NCBI GenBank assembly: GCA_044433645.1
Contig: JAWXTK010000034.1
Location: 1 to 10,167, forward strand
Direction: 5' to 3'
Source of the DNA: JAWXTK01 sp044433645
GTDB taxonomy: Bacteria; Bacteroidota; Bacteroidia; Bacteroidales; Rikenellaceae
Length of the DNA stretch: 10,167 nucleotides
A model generated the notes under the pieces. The model ran no database searches and was not told the DNA's origin. It was given only the letters and a program-made list of their open reading frames with translations. Below, piece by piece: positions 1 through 5,844 of this stretch. Both the position numbers and the translations under genes were made by a program. Numbering within the stretch: position 1 is the first letter of the stretch; the number at the start of each line of letters is the position of its first letter.

Positions 1-2
1 TC

Positions 3-32
3 ATAATTTTATTAGATTTATATCAAAATTAT
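3..32. repeat. AT-only inverted repeat, 8-bp arms
   Basis: ATAATTTT at 3-10 is matched by AAAATTAT at 25-32 around a 14-nt spacer. It lies about 35 bp past the 3' end of the ferredoxin-like gene. The arms contain no G or C, so a hairpin would be weak and chance occurrence in such AT-rich DNA is quite possible. It may add to transcript 3'-end formation together with the adjacent hairpin at 41-58. Confidence 0.3.
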
Positions 33-58
33 AAAAAATATAACTAATATCCTAGTTA
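32..58 (-). terminator. Possible weak intrinsic terminator of the HD/ferredoxin operon
   Basis: On the minus strand, TAACTA (58-53) and TAGTTA (46-41) form a perfect 6-bp stem with a 6-nt loop. A T-rich run, TATTTTTTA, follows at 40-32. It lies just past the stop codon of the ferredoxin-like gene at 67, where a terminator would be expected. The stem has only one G-C pair per arm, so its strength is doubtful. Confidence 0.4.
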
Positions 59-66
59 AAATCATA

Positions 67-909
67 TTATAACCATGCGTCCTGGATTATAGACCCCTCG
101 CGGCTGATAACTATTTTCTTGATAGGTACTTTGCGCGATGCTTTCTCTAGTGCTGTTTTTACAATTTGCATGAGTCCTCCACAGCAGGGTACAGACATAA
201 TTGCTATGGTTAGGGTGTTGATTTTAGATGAATCTATGAGTGCAATAATTTTATTTATGTAGTTCTCCTTGTCGCTATCTAATTTTGGGCAGGCGATAAC
301 AAGTTTGCGCCCTTTAAGTAGTGAATTGTGAAAATCTGAGTAACTAAAGGCCGTGCAGTCAGCAGCGAGCAATAAATCTGCACCCATAAAATGACTTGCG
401 CTAGGGTTTATTAAATGCAGTTGCACAGGAAAGTGAGTAAGCTGAGATTTTACACTTGCGCTAGCGACTTGCGTGGGAGCAATCGAGAAACTACGAGAAG
501 TTGTGCCGGGGCATCCAAACGATAATTTAACTTCTTTTTTTGCCTCCAGCGAGCTTAAATCTATTGCTATATTATTTTCTTTGAGATAGTTAACACCTTC
601 ATTAAAATATCCCATTTCGTTGTGATCTTTTAGGTGGCGAAGGTGGGCCAAAATAGTCTCACTTCCCTTACTAGCTATGCGCTCCATTACAGCCGTTTCG
701 TTGTACTGCTCAGCCTCGCGGCTTTCGATAGATATAGCATCCACAGGGCAATCGCCTATGCAAGCACCTAGTCCGTCGCAATATAACTCGCTGATAATTT
801 GGGCTTTACCATTAATTAACTGCAAAGCATCCTCGTGACATCCACTAACACACACACCACAACCATTACAAAGTGTTTCATCTATTTTGATTATATCTCT
901 TTTGCTCAT
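67..909 (-). CDS. 4Fe-4S ferredoxin-type protein with a Cys-rich C-terminal domain
   Basis: This 280-aa cytoplasmic iron-sulfur protein probably carries electrons or regulates redox; the exact role of the family is unknown to me. The first 4Fe-4S motif is complete (C14, C17, C20, C24). The second reads CDGLGACIGDC: C44, C50 and C54 are present, but the second cysteine position is Leu47. I recall this CDGLGAC form as typical of related proteins in anaerobes, so it is probably a family trait rather than damage. The C-terminal half has further cysteine motifs, CPG at 133, ADC at 185, ACPKLD at 207 and PCCGG at 242-243, which may bind another cluster or a metal. There is no signal peptide or membrane helix. 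The ATG is 3 bp downstream of the stop of the HD gene, so the two are surely co-transcribed and probably translationally coupled. Anaerobic electron transfer is an inference. Confidence 0.85.
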   Translation of the reverse strand: MSKRDIIKIDETLCNGCGVCVSGCHEDALQLINGKAQIISELYCDGLGACIGDCPVDAISIESREAEQYNETAVMERIASKGSETILAHLRHLKDHNEMGYFNEGVNYLKENNIAIDLSSLEAKKEVKLSFGCPGTTSRSFSIAPTQVASASVKSQLTHFPVQLHLINPSASHFMGADLLLAADCTAFSYSDFHNSLLKGRKLVIACPKLDSDKENYINKIIALIDSSKINTLTIAIMSVPCCGGLMQIVKTALEKASRKVPIKKIVISREGSIIQDAWL

Positions 910-912
910 TTT

Positions 913-1434
913 CTAAAATTTTATATCCAACGCACCACAAACCACCTCCAAAAATAAGGCCTTGCCAGTTTTGCTAACCATTATTTTGTTGTAAAGATTC
1001 TCGGCCTGCTCTTTTTTATAGTAGCCCGACAGCAGATTTACTATCAAATCGGCCTCAAATAAAGGAGTGAATCCTAGGCGCAGAGAGTCCTCGAATTGGT
1101 GGTGAGTTGCCACAACCTCAATTAGCCACTGTTTTTCACGGGGCGTAATCTCTGTAAATTCTTGCAGTAATTCCTGGGCAACTTCGCGGCCAACACTTTG
1201 CTGATTTTGGGGCAAAGAATTGCCGTGTATCTCTTTAGAGTGAGGGCAACCTATATCATGCAGCCATGCTGCAATCTCCTGCATATCAGTATCTTGTTGA
1301 CTGAGATTCTCGCCCGAGGCTATCATCCTGGTGTAACACACAACTTCCTGGGTGTGGAGTATATCCTCGCGCATAGAGTGAGGAAAATTGCTATAATATT
1401 TTAATACAGCCTTGGCTACCTGGTTTACTTGCAT
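913..1434 (-). CDS. HD-domain phosphohydrolase (small, single domain)
   Basis: This 173-aa cytoplasmic protein consists of one HD domain. The metal-binding pattern is visible as H27 (ILHTQEV), H59-D60 (AAWLHDIG), H111-H112 (VATHHQ) and a later aspartate, D129 (FEADLI). This is the usual H...HD...D arrangement of metal-dependent phosphohydrolases acting on nucleotides or phosphate esters. The substrate cannot be read from the sequence. The region around residues 65-90 (H70-G-N, then Q-x-x-G-R-E-V-A) resembles the loop in other small HD proteins. The start is the ATG at 1434; a TATCTTTG promoter element lies 26 nt upstream. It is the first gene of a two-gene operon with the ferredoxin-like gene (3-bp gap). 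Confidence 0.85.
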   Translation of the reverse strand: MQVNQVAKAVLKYYSNFPHSMREDILHTQEVVCYTRMIASGENLSQQDTDMQEIAAWLHDIGCPHSKEIHGNSLPQNQQSVGREVAQELLQEFTEITPREKQWLIEVVATHHQFEDSLRLGFTPLFEADLIVNLLSGYYKKEQAENLYNKIMVSKTGKALFLEVVCGALDIKF

Positions 1435-1460
1435 ACTGCAAAGATTTTAGTTTTTCTTTG

Positions 1461-1468
1461 CAAAGATA
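1461..1468 (-). promoter_or_regulatory. Bacteroidota-type -7 element (TATCTTTG) for the HD/ferredoxin operon
   Basis: On the minus strand this is a perfect match to the known Bacteroidota sigma-ABfr -7 consensus TAnnTTTG. It ends 26 nt before the ATG of the HD gene, so the leader would be about 20 nt. I see no good TTTG -33 element at the expected spacing. Confidence 0.6.
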
Positions 1469-1493
1469 GTGTTTTTTTTGATGAGATTATTGC

Positions 1494-1766
1494 CTATCCT
1501 AATTGAACTGCTAAATATGTGACGGTCTCAAGTAGAGTTTTAAAGTCAGCTCTCACGTGAGAAAATCTGGGGTTGAGTATTAATTCGCAGATTGCCGGAA
1601 ATATCTCGTTGGTAGCGTTTTCGGCATCGTCAAAATCGTAAAATACTCTGTTCTCTAGGATTGCTTCGCATATTATATCTTCAACTAAACCAGATATTTG
1701 CTCATCTGTCAAGTCTTGAAATTTTTCGCATTCGCAGTCTTCGAGTATGAATCTTTCTATCAGCAC
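1494..1766 (-). CDS. Hypothetical acidic 90-aa protein, GTG start
   Basis: I do not recognise this gene. The product is 90 aa, acidic, with five cysteines and a predicted helical character; it has no signal peptide, transmembrane segment or clear metal motif. It starts on GTG at 1766; no in-frame ATG exists upstream, because the frame is closed by TAG at 1805-1803 after a short open stretch with no ATG. An out-of-frame ATG at 1800 gives only a 32-codon reading and is not used. The even spread of acidic and aliphatic residues looks like a real small protein, but support is mainly from the open frame and its fit between neighbours. It is transcribed away from the cupin gene and may read into the HD operon, which has its own promoter. 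Confidence 0.55.
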   Translation of the reverse strand: MLIERFILEDCECEKFQDLTDEQISGLVEDIICEAILENRVFYDFDDAENATNEIFPAICELILNPRFSHVRADFKTLLETVTYLAVQLG

Positions 1767-1807
1767 CCCTGAAAGATTTAGTGTGATTGTTTTTTTCCAT
1801 TGCTAAT

Positions 1808-1824
1808 TTTGTTAGGTTAACAAA
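1808..1824. promoter_or_regulatory. Perfect 7-bp inverted repeat in a divergent intergenic region
   Basis: TTTGTTA (1808-1814), GGT, TAACAAA (1818-1824) forms a perfect dyad. It lies in the 100-bp gap between the divergent 90-aa gene and the cupin gene, centred about 50 bp from each start. The position suits an operator for a dimeric regulator acting on one or both genes. The function is inferred from position and symmetry only. Confidence 0.35.
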
Positions 1825-1866
1825 CGTGGTCTTGCTGTTTTAAAAAATATTTGCCAAATTTGTAGT

Positions 1867-2190
1867 ATGAAAACAGCAACAATAGAAACCCTGCTAGATA
1901 AAGCAACCACAAGTTGGGACGGAGCAGAATTAATGAGTTACCCCGAGGGCAAACCCTGCTTTAGTATGCAGAAAATAACCATACCTGCTCACACCAAAAT
2001 GCAGGCTCACAGCCACACGATAATGCAACTAGGCTACATAATCTCAGGTGAGCTAACCATAACCCTAGAGAGTGGCCAAACAGTGACTTACACAGAGGGC
2101 GAGCCAGCCATAGAAGTGGTGGGCAAAGTGCACTGTGGCGAAAATCGTGGCGATGTGGACACGGTGGTTGTGGTGGTGTCTATTCTTTAG
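1867..2190 (+). CDS. Single-domain cupin protein
   Basis: This 107-aa cytoplasmic protein is one small beta-barrel cupin domain. Cupin motif 1 is visible at about residues 42-61, with H48-x-H50 and then G61; the usual glutamate position is probably Q54. Motif 2 is at about residues 78-92 and supplies H89. These residues would hold one divalent metal. Small cupins of this type include sensors, isomerases and dioxygenase-like enzymes, and the substrate cannot be read here. The gene stands alone: it is divergent from the 90-aa gene and followed by a separate promoter for the sulfatase pseudogene. The start ATG at 1867 puts a short charged N-terminus before the first strand. The closest promoter-like element, AATATTTG at 1846-1853, misses the consensus at its first base and is close to the start, so I give it no separate entry. 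Confidence 0.8.
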   Translation: MKTATIETLLDKATTSWDGAELMSYPEGKPCFSMQKITIPAHTKMQAHSHTIMQLGYIISGELTITLESGQTVTYTEGEPAIEVVGKVHCGENRGDVDTVVVVVSIL

Positions 2191-2228
2191 TTTTTTAGGA
2201 AAACCTAGGATATTAAAAAATTTATTTC

Positions 2229-2236
2229 TAACTTTG
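2229..2236 (+). promoter_or_regulatory. Bacteroidota-type -7 element (TAACTTTG) for the sulfatase pseudogene
   Basis: This is a perfect match to TAnnTTTG, ending 22 nt before the ATG at 2259. The promoter therefore appears intact although the gene behind it is broken, so the remnant is probably still transcribed. Confidence 0.55.
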
Positions 2237-2258
2237 TTATTCACTTAAACCTAATAAA

Positions 2259-3741
2259 ATGAATAATAAAACATTATTTAACTCTACAACTACAGTAGTT
2301 TCCACAGCCTTGTTGTGTTCTCTAGTGTCTACGGCCGAGGCCAAACATTGTTGTTATTATGACAGATGATCAGGGCTATGCTGATTTGAGTTGTGTGGGT
2401 AGTACTAGGGTTCAAACTCCTAATATTGACAAACTAGCAACAGAGGGGCTTCGCTTTACTAGCTTCTATGCTCAGCCCATGAGTGGCCCTAGTCGTGCAT
2501 CATTTATGACAGGATCGTACCCTATACGCATAGGCGAGCCAGATAATTTCAAAAACCTACATACGGTGCTTCATCCTCAGGAAGTTACCCTAGCCGAATA
2601 ATTAAAAGAGTGTGGATATTCAACAGCTCTTATCGGTAAGTGGCACTTGTGTAGAAAACTAAAAACTAGGGAAAAACATAAATTTGATGAAACAACCATG
2701 CCTAATGCCCAGGGCTTTGATTATTTCTATGGCACACCTCTATACAATGGTTTTACTGTGGGCATCAAACACAAACAACCTATTTTTAAAAATACCGAAG
2801 TAGTAAACGACGGAGTTGAGAGTTGGGATCCTATCATAGGCGATTACACTAGGGAGGCGATAAATTGGATGGAAGAGCATAAAAATGATGAAAATCCTTT
2901 CTTCTTATTCTACTCTCACAATATGCCTCACATCCCTCTTGGCGCAGGCCCAGGATTTAAGGGCAAAAACCCAGGCGACCCTTATGCCGATGCTATCGAG
3001 GAGATAGATTGGTCGGTAGGTCAAGTTATGGAATACCTTAAAAAATCAGGCCTTGATGAGAATACAATAGTAGTATATTTCTCGGATAATGGCCCTTGGA
3101 TAGAGCTTACATCAGGTAACAACCCTTCGCCAGAGGCCAAAATTCGTATCCCAAAAGGTCACTCAGGCACGGCAACACCTCTGCGTGGTTATAAGTTAGT
3201 TAGTTGGGAAGGTGGCCACCGTGTGCCATGTATTGTGAGGTACAAAGGTGTAGTTCCCGAAAATACGCTTAGTTCAGAGATAGTTACCTCTATGGACTTT
3301 TATCCTACTTTCGTGTCTTTGGCAGGTGGAAAATTAGATGCCTCGGTTGAGCGCGACGGGATAAATGTTATGGATGTGTTTACTAATCCACAAGTTATTC
3401 ACCGTCCAGATAGGGTGTATTATTACTATAACTACTCTAATTTGCAAGCTGTTAGAAAAAATAAATGGAAACTAGTCTTGCCACGTCCAGAGCACGCACA
3501 GTGGACTATCAGCAAAAATATGTATAACAATGGTGTCAAAAAAATAGAACTTTACGATTTGGAAAATGACGTAGAAGAAAAATTTGACGTAGCAGCAAAA
3601 CACCCCGATGTTATCAAAGATATAATGATAGAAGTCGAAAAAGCTCGCAAAGAGTTGGGCGATTATAATATTATTGGTGAGAGAGTACGTTTCTTTGATG
3701 AAGGCCCACGACGCACCGAGATTAAAGAGTCTTGGAAATAA
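2259..3741 (+). pseudogene. Broken secreted S1-family sulfatase (arylsulfatase A-like), Ser-type
   Basis: The original gene would have encoded about 495 aa. It begins at ATG 2259 with a signal peptide ending near STAEA. At 2343-2349 the frame breaks: AAA-C-ATT stands where Lys-Pro-Asn-Ile is expected, consistent with a 5-nt loss. The catalytic domain then runs in another frame (IVVIMTDDQG) to an in-frame TAA at 2599-2601 in LAE*LKECGY, most simply a Leu TTA changed to TAA, and continues open to 3741. Recognisable parts are the metal-binding DD of TDDQG, the signature SGPSR with Ser at 2482-2484, GKWHL, MPHIPL, SDNGPW and WEGGHRVP. The residue after GKWHL is Cys instead of the usual Gly. Ser-type sulfatases remove sulfate esters from glycans after Ser-to-formylglycine conversion by anSME. 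Neither fragment (2359-2601, without export signal; 2647-3741, without active site) should work. Sequencing error is the main alternative, but would need two independent errors. Confidence 0.85.
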
Positions 3742-3749
3742 GGTGAGAA

Positions 3750-4194
3750 GAGTAGTGCATTGTTGCCTATGCGTTTTGAGCTATCTTTATTATAAAGTAT
3801 GCCATTGCGTTCCATAAACTATAGAAATAGAAAGGCTGCAATGCGCTTATTGCCGTCGCTAAAAGAGTGGTTTTTCGTTACTAGATACAATAAAACTGCA
3901 GCTTTATCTTCTATGCTTGGGTATAAATCTTTGCCTTCAAAAGTTTGATACACAGCTCCTTTGACCCTTTGAATGAATCGTCTTTTTCGTTACCAAAAAG
4001 AGTGCTACCTCCAAATTTTCCTCCAATTCACCCTCGTTAAAAATATTTTTGAGGTGCTTGGTTATTGCAGGTCGTTTAACTTCAAATAGTTAGGCTATCT
4101 GCTTTTGTGTCAGATAGATAGTTTCATTTTCTACTTTAACATCTATTACAGTTGTGCCGTCTAGAGTCTGATATATTACAATATTATTTTCCAT
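3750..4194 (-). pseudogene. Degraded RhuM-Fic/Doc family gene
   Basis: Minus-strand translation from ATG 4194 gives MENNIVIYQTLDGTTVIDVK, the usual beginning of RhuM-like (COG3943) proteins. It has a TAA at 4092-4090 in QKQIA*LFE, then continues to KNIFNEGELEENLEV (to 4006). In a different frame it picks up at STLFGNEKDDSFKGS (4006-3962). It shifts again to GAVYQTFEGKDLYPS, and reaches the Doc-type motif HSFSDGNKR (3869-3843). A TAG follows at 3821-3819, and similarity fades after RIGNNALL near 3750. Intact RhuM-Fic fusions carry a long middle section that is missing here, so the gene has at least two nonsense codons, one internal deletion, one further frameshift and a lost C-terminus. Live relatives are thought to modify proteins by nucleotide or phosphate transfer and are often on mobile or accessory DNA. 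This copy cannot be functional. The family call rests on recalled motifs. Confidence 0.8.
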
Positions 4195-4251
4195 AGTAAT
4201 TGTAAAGGTAGTTATTTCTTCTTATTTAGCGTAAAGTTGCAAAATATTTTC

Positions 4252-4259
4252 TATCTTTA
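4252..4259 (+). promoter_or_regulatory. Near-consensus -7 element (TATCTTTA) for the GNAT gene
   Basis: It matches TAnnTTTG in all but the last base and ends 24 nt before the ATG at 4284, the same distance as the perfect elements at other genes in this window. The stretch 4195-4283 otherwise shows only the remains of the divergent RhuM-Fic promoter (TACCTTTA on the minus strand at 4210-4203). Confidence 0.4.
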
Positions 4260-4283
4260 TCACCAAACAAAAAAACTTGACGT

Positions 4284-4847
4284 ATGCTAAGGCGCAAAAG
4301 CGTAACTTCTCCTAGTGATAATTTGTTCCCATTTGTGTGGGAACTATACCTTGCGGCCTTCCCCGAAAATGAGCGCAGGAGTCTTGATTATCACACTGAA
4401 ACTATGACTAAAGACAAATTTCATTGTGATGCAATACTTGAGGGTGATGAGCCTGTGGGCTTGCTTTTTTGGTGGGATTTGAGCGATTTTGTTTTTGTGG
4501 AGCACCTGGCTACAAGCCCTGATGTTAGAGGTAAAGGTATTGGTAATCAAATACTTAGTGCGATAATTTCAGAGAGCATAAAACCTATACTCCTAGAGGT
4601 CGAACACCCCTTAGACGAGCTTTCACGCAGGCGCATAGGCTTTTATGAGCGCATAGGTTTTGTGTTAAATGAGTACGAGTATCGCCACCCCTCATATCAG
4701 CAGAAGGAGGGCGAATTTGTCGATTTATTAGTGATGACTCACCCGGGGGCAATAACCAAAGAGGACCTGCAAAAGTTTAAAGATAACGAGTTTGCTATTA
4801 TTCACTTTCGGAGTTTTCAAGTGAGAAAAATATTTAAAATTACTTGA
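4284..4847 (+). CDS. GNAT-family N-acetyltransferase
   Basis: This 187-aa cytoplasmic enzyme should transfer an acetyl group from acetyl-CoA to an amine. The acetyl-CoA pyrophosphate-binding motif is clear: VRGKGIGNQIL, with R82-G83-K84-G85-I86-G87 after the beta-4 strand FVEHLATSPD. Motif B follows as FYERIGFVLNEYEY (120-133). The N-terminal AAFPENERRSLD (24-35) is a pattern common to a subgroup of bacterial GNATs. The substrate is unknown. The start ATG at 4284 is supported by this conserved N-terminus and by the TATCTTTA element upstream. The gene appears monocistronic: 70 bp with inverted repeats separate it from the next gene, and the upstream neighbour is a pseudogene on the other strand. 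Confidence 0.88.
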   Translation: MLRRKSVTSPSDNLFPFVWELYLAAFPENERRSLDYHTETMTKDKFHCDAILEGDEPVGLLFWWDLSDFVFVEHLATSPDVRGKGIGNQILSAIISESIKPILLEVEHPLDELSRRRIGFYERIGFVLNEYEYRHPSYQQKEGEFVDLLVMTHPGAITKEDLQKFKDNEFAIIHFRSFQVRKIFKIT

Positions 4848-4850
4848 TAT

Positions 4851-4861
4851 GTTAATTTAAC
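4851..4861. repeat. 11-bp palindrome GTTAATTTAAC
   Basis: This is a perfect palindrome around one central base, 3 bp after the GNAT stop codon. The loop is too small for a hairpin, so it would only act as a protein-binding site if it does anything. In such AT-rich DNA it may be chance. Confidence 0.25.
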
Positions 4862-4875
4862 TTTTAGACAAAATT

Positions 4876-4894
4876 TATTTCTATAAAAGAAATA
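4876..4894. promoter_or_regulatory. Perfect 7-bp inverted repeat upstream of the FGE-like/sulfatase unit
   Basis: TATTTCT (4876-4882), ATAAA, AGAAATA (4888-4894) is a perfect dyad, 23 bp before the ATG at 4918. That is where the promoter of the FGE-like gene should be, and I see no clean TAnnTTTG there. It could be an operator overlapping the promoter, or a weak transcript end for the GNAT gene. No T-run follows on the plus strand, so an operator is the better guess. Confidence 0.35.
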
Positions 4895-4917
4895 CTTTAC
4901 TTCTAAAACTAAATAAG

Positions 4918-5823
4918 ATGAAGAATTTTAAACCATGTTATGCAATTTTACTATTTGTATTTTTTGTAGTTTCTTGCGATAGTTTAGTCGGCAGTGGGGA
5001 TGATGGTGTAGATTCTACACAGATAACCGTAGATAATAATATTTTAAATGGGGGTTTTGTTGAAATGATTTTTGTTGAGGGAGGAACATTCTCGAGAACA
5101 CTACCAGATCATGAAGTAACTGTTCGCTCATTTTATATATCTAAGTATGAAATCACGCAAAGCAAGTGGGAAGAGGTGACGGGATCGAATCCTAGTAAAG
5201 AACTTCTAGGTGATGAGCTACCAGTGAATTTCATGTCGTGGTATACTACTATTGAATTTTGTAATGAATTAAGTGTAAGAGAGGGTTTAGATCCATATTA
5301 TACGGTTGACAAAGATAATATAGACCCAAACAATCTAAACGAAGATGATAGTTATAAATGGATAGTAACTATAAACCAGGGTGCTAACGGTTACTGTATA
5401 CCCACCGAAGCAGAGTGGGAGTGGGCAGCACGTGGGGGTCTTAAACATCAAGGCTATAATTATGCAGGCAGCAATAATATAGACGAAGTAGGTTGGTATA
5501 GAAGTAATGCCGATGGGACAACTCACCCTGTGGGCGAAAAATTACCTAACGAGCTTGGGATTTATGATATGACGGGCAATGGTTGGGAATGGTGTTGGGA
5601 TTGGTGTCCTGATTGGAGAGACGGCACTATGCCTTACGACTATGACGAGGGCTCACAACTCGTTGATCCTACTGGTGTTGAATCTGGATCGCAAAAAGCT
5701 ATCAGGGGTACATGTTGGATGATGGCCGATGGCGAAAGTTCATATATTACTTATCGTTGTAATACGCGCCCTTATATGGGTGATAAAACAATGACTGTGC
5801 GCCTTGTTCGCGTGGCATATTAA
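4918..5823 (+). CDS. Lipoprotein with formylglycine-generating-enzyme-like (SUMF1) domain, catalytic Cys pair absent
   Basis: The 301-aa product starts with a lipoprotein signal peptide (lipobox VVSC, Cys20 lipidated), followed by an acidic linker to about residue 45. A SUMF1/FGE-fold domain covers about 47-299: MIFVEGGTF, YISKYEITQSKWEEV (73-87), PVNFMSW, IPTEAEWEWAARGG (161-174), HPVGEKLPNELGIYDMTGN (203-221) and WEWCWDW (223-229). In true FGE the C-terminal part carries the copper-binding CxxxxC pair within a stretch like RGGSYMCHxSYC. Here that segment is RGTCWMMADGESSYITYRC (263-281), and the pair is missing. GNGWEW also replaces the usual GNVWEW. It is therefore unlikely to convert sulfatase Cys to formylglycine. 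FGE-like folds without these residues occur as structural or ligand-binding domains. It is anchored in the outer or inner membrane, facing the periplasm or surface. The downstream sulfatase begins 21 bp after its stop, so they form one operon. Confidence 0.88.
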   Translation: MKNFKPCYAILLFVFFVVSCDSLVGSGDDGVDSTQITVDNNILNGGFVEMIFVEGGTFSRTLPDHEVTVRSFYISKYEITQSKWEEVTGSNPSKELLGDELPVNFMSWYTTIEFCNELSVREGLDPYYTVDKDNIDPNNLNEDDSYKWIVTINQGANGYCIPTEAEWEWAARGGLKHQGYNYAGSNNIDEVGWYRSNADGTTHPVGEKLPNELGIYDMTGNGWEWCWDWCPDWRDGTMPYDYDEGSQLVDPTGVESGSQKAIRGTCWMMADGESSYITYRCNTRPYMGDKTMTVRLVRVAY

Positions 5824-5844
5824 TATTTTTTAAAGCCTAATCTT

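Noticed and set aside
1705..1800. ATG at 1800 (minus strand) as the start of the 90-aa gene
   Set aside because: It is out of frame with the 90-aa reading frame and yields only about 32 codons before a stop, rich in Arg and Lys, which looks non-coding.
2191..2218. Terminator after the cupin gene (TTTAGG-AAAA-CCTAGG)
   Set aside because: The stem has only four Watson-Crick pairs plus two G-T pairs, and it is followed by an A-run, not a T-run, on the coding strand.
2343..2349. Phase-variable on/off switch in the first sulfatase
   Set aside because: There is no homopolymer or short tandem repeat long enough at the frame break, and a second lesion downstream would keep the gene off anyway.
2599..2601. 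Programmed read-through or recoding of the in-frame stop in the first sulfatase
   Set aside because: The codon is TAA, whereas known amino-acid insertion systems use TGA or TAG. A separate frameshift upstream already disables the gene, so plain decay is simpler.
4817..4847. Inverted repeat TCAAGT ... ACTTGA at the end of the GNAT gene
   Set aside because: The arms are 6 bp around a 19-nt spacer, mostly within coding sequence and without a T-run; chance is likely.
4918..5823. True formylglycine-generating enzyme that activates the neighbouring sulfatases
   Set aside because: The catalytic Cys pair is not in the expected C-terminal segment, and the neighbouring sulfatases have Ser, which FGE does not convert.
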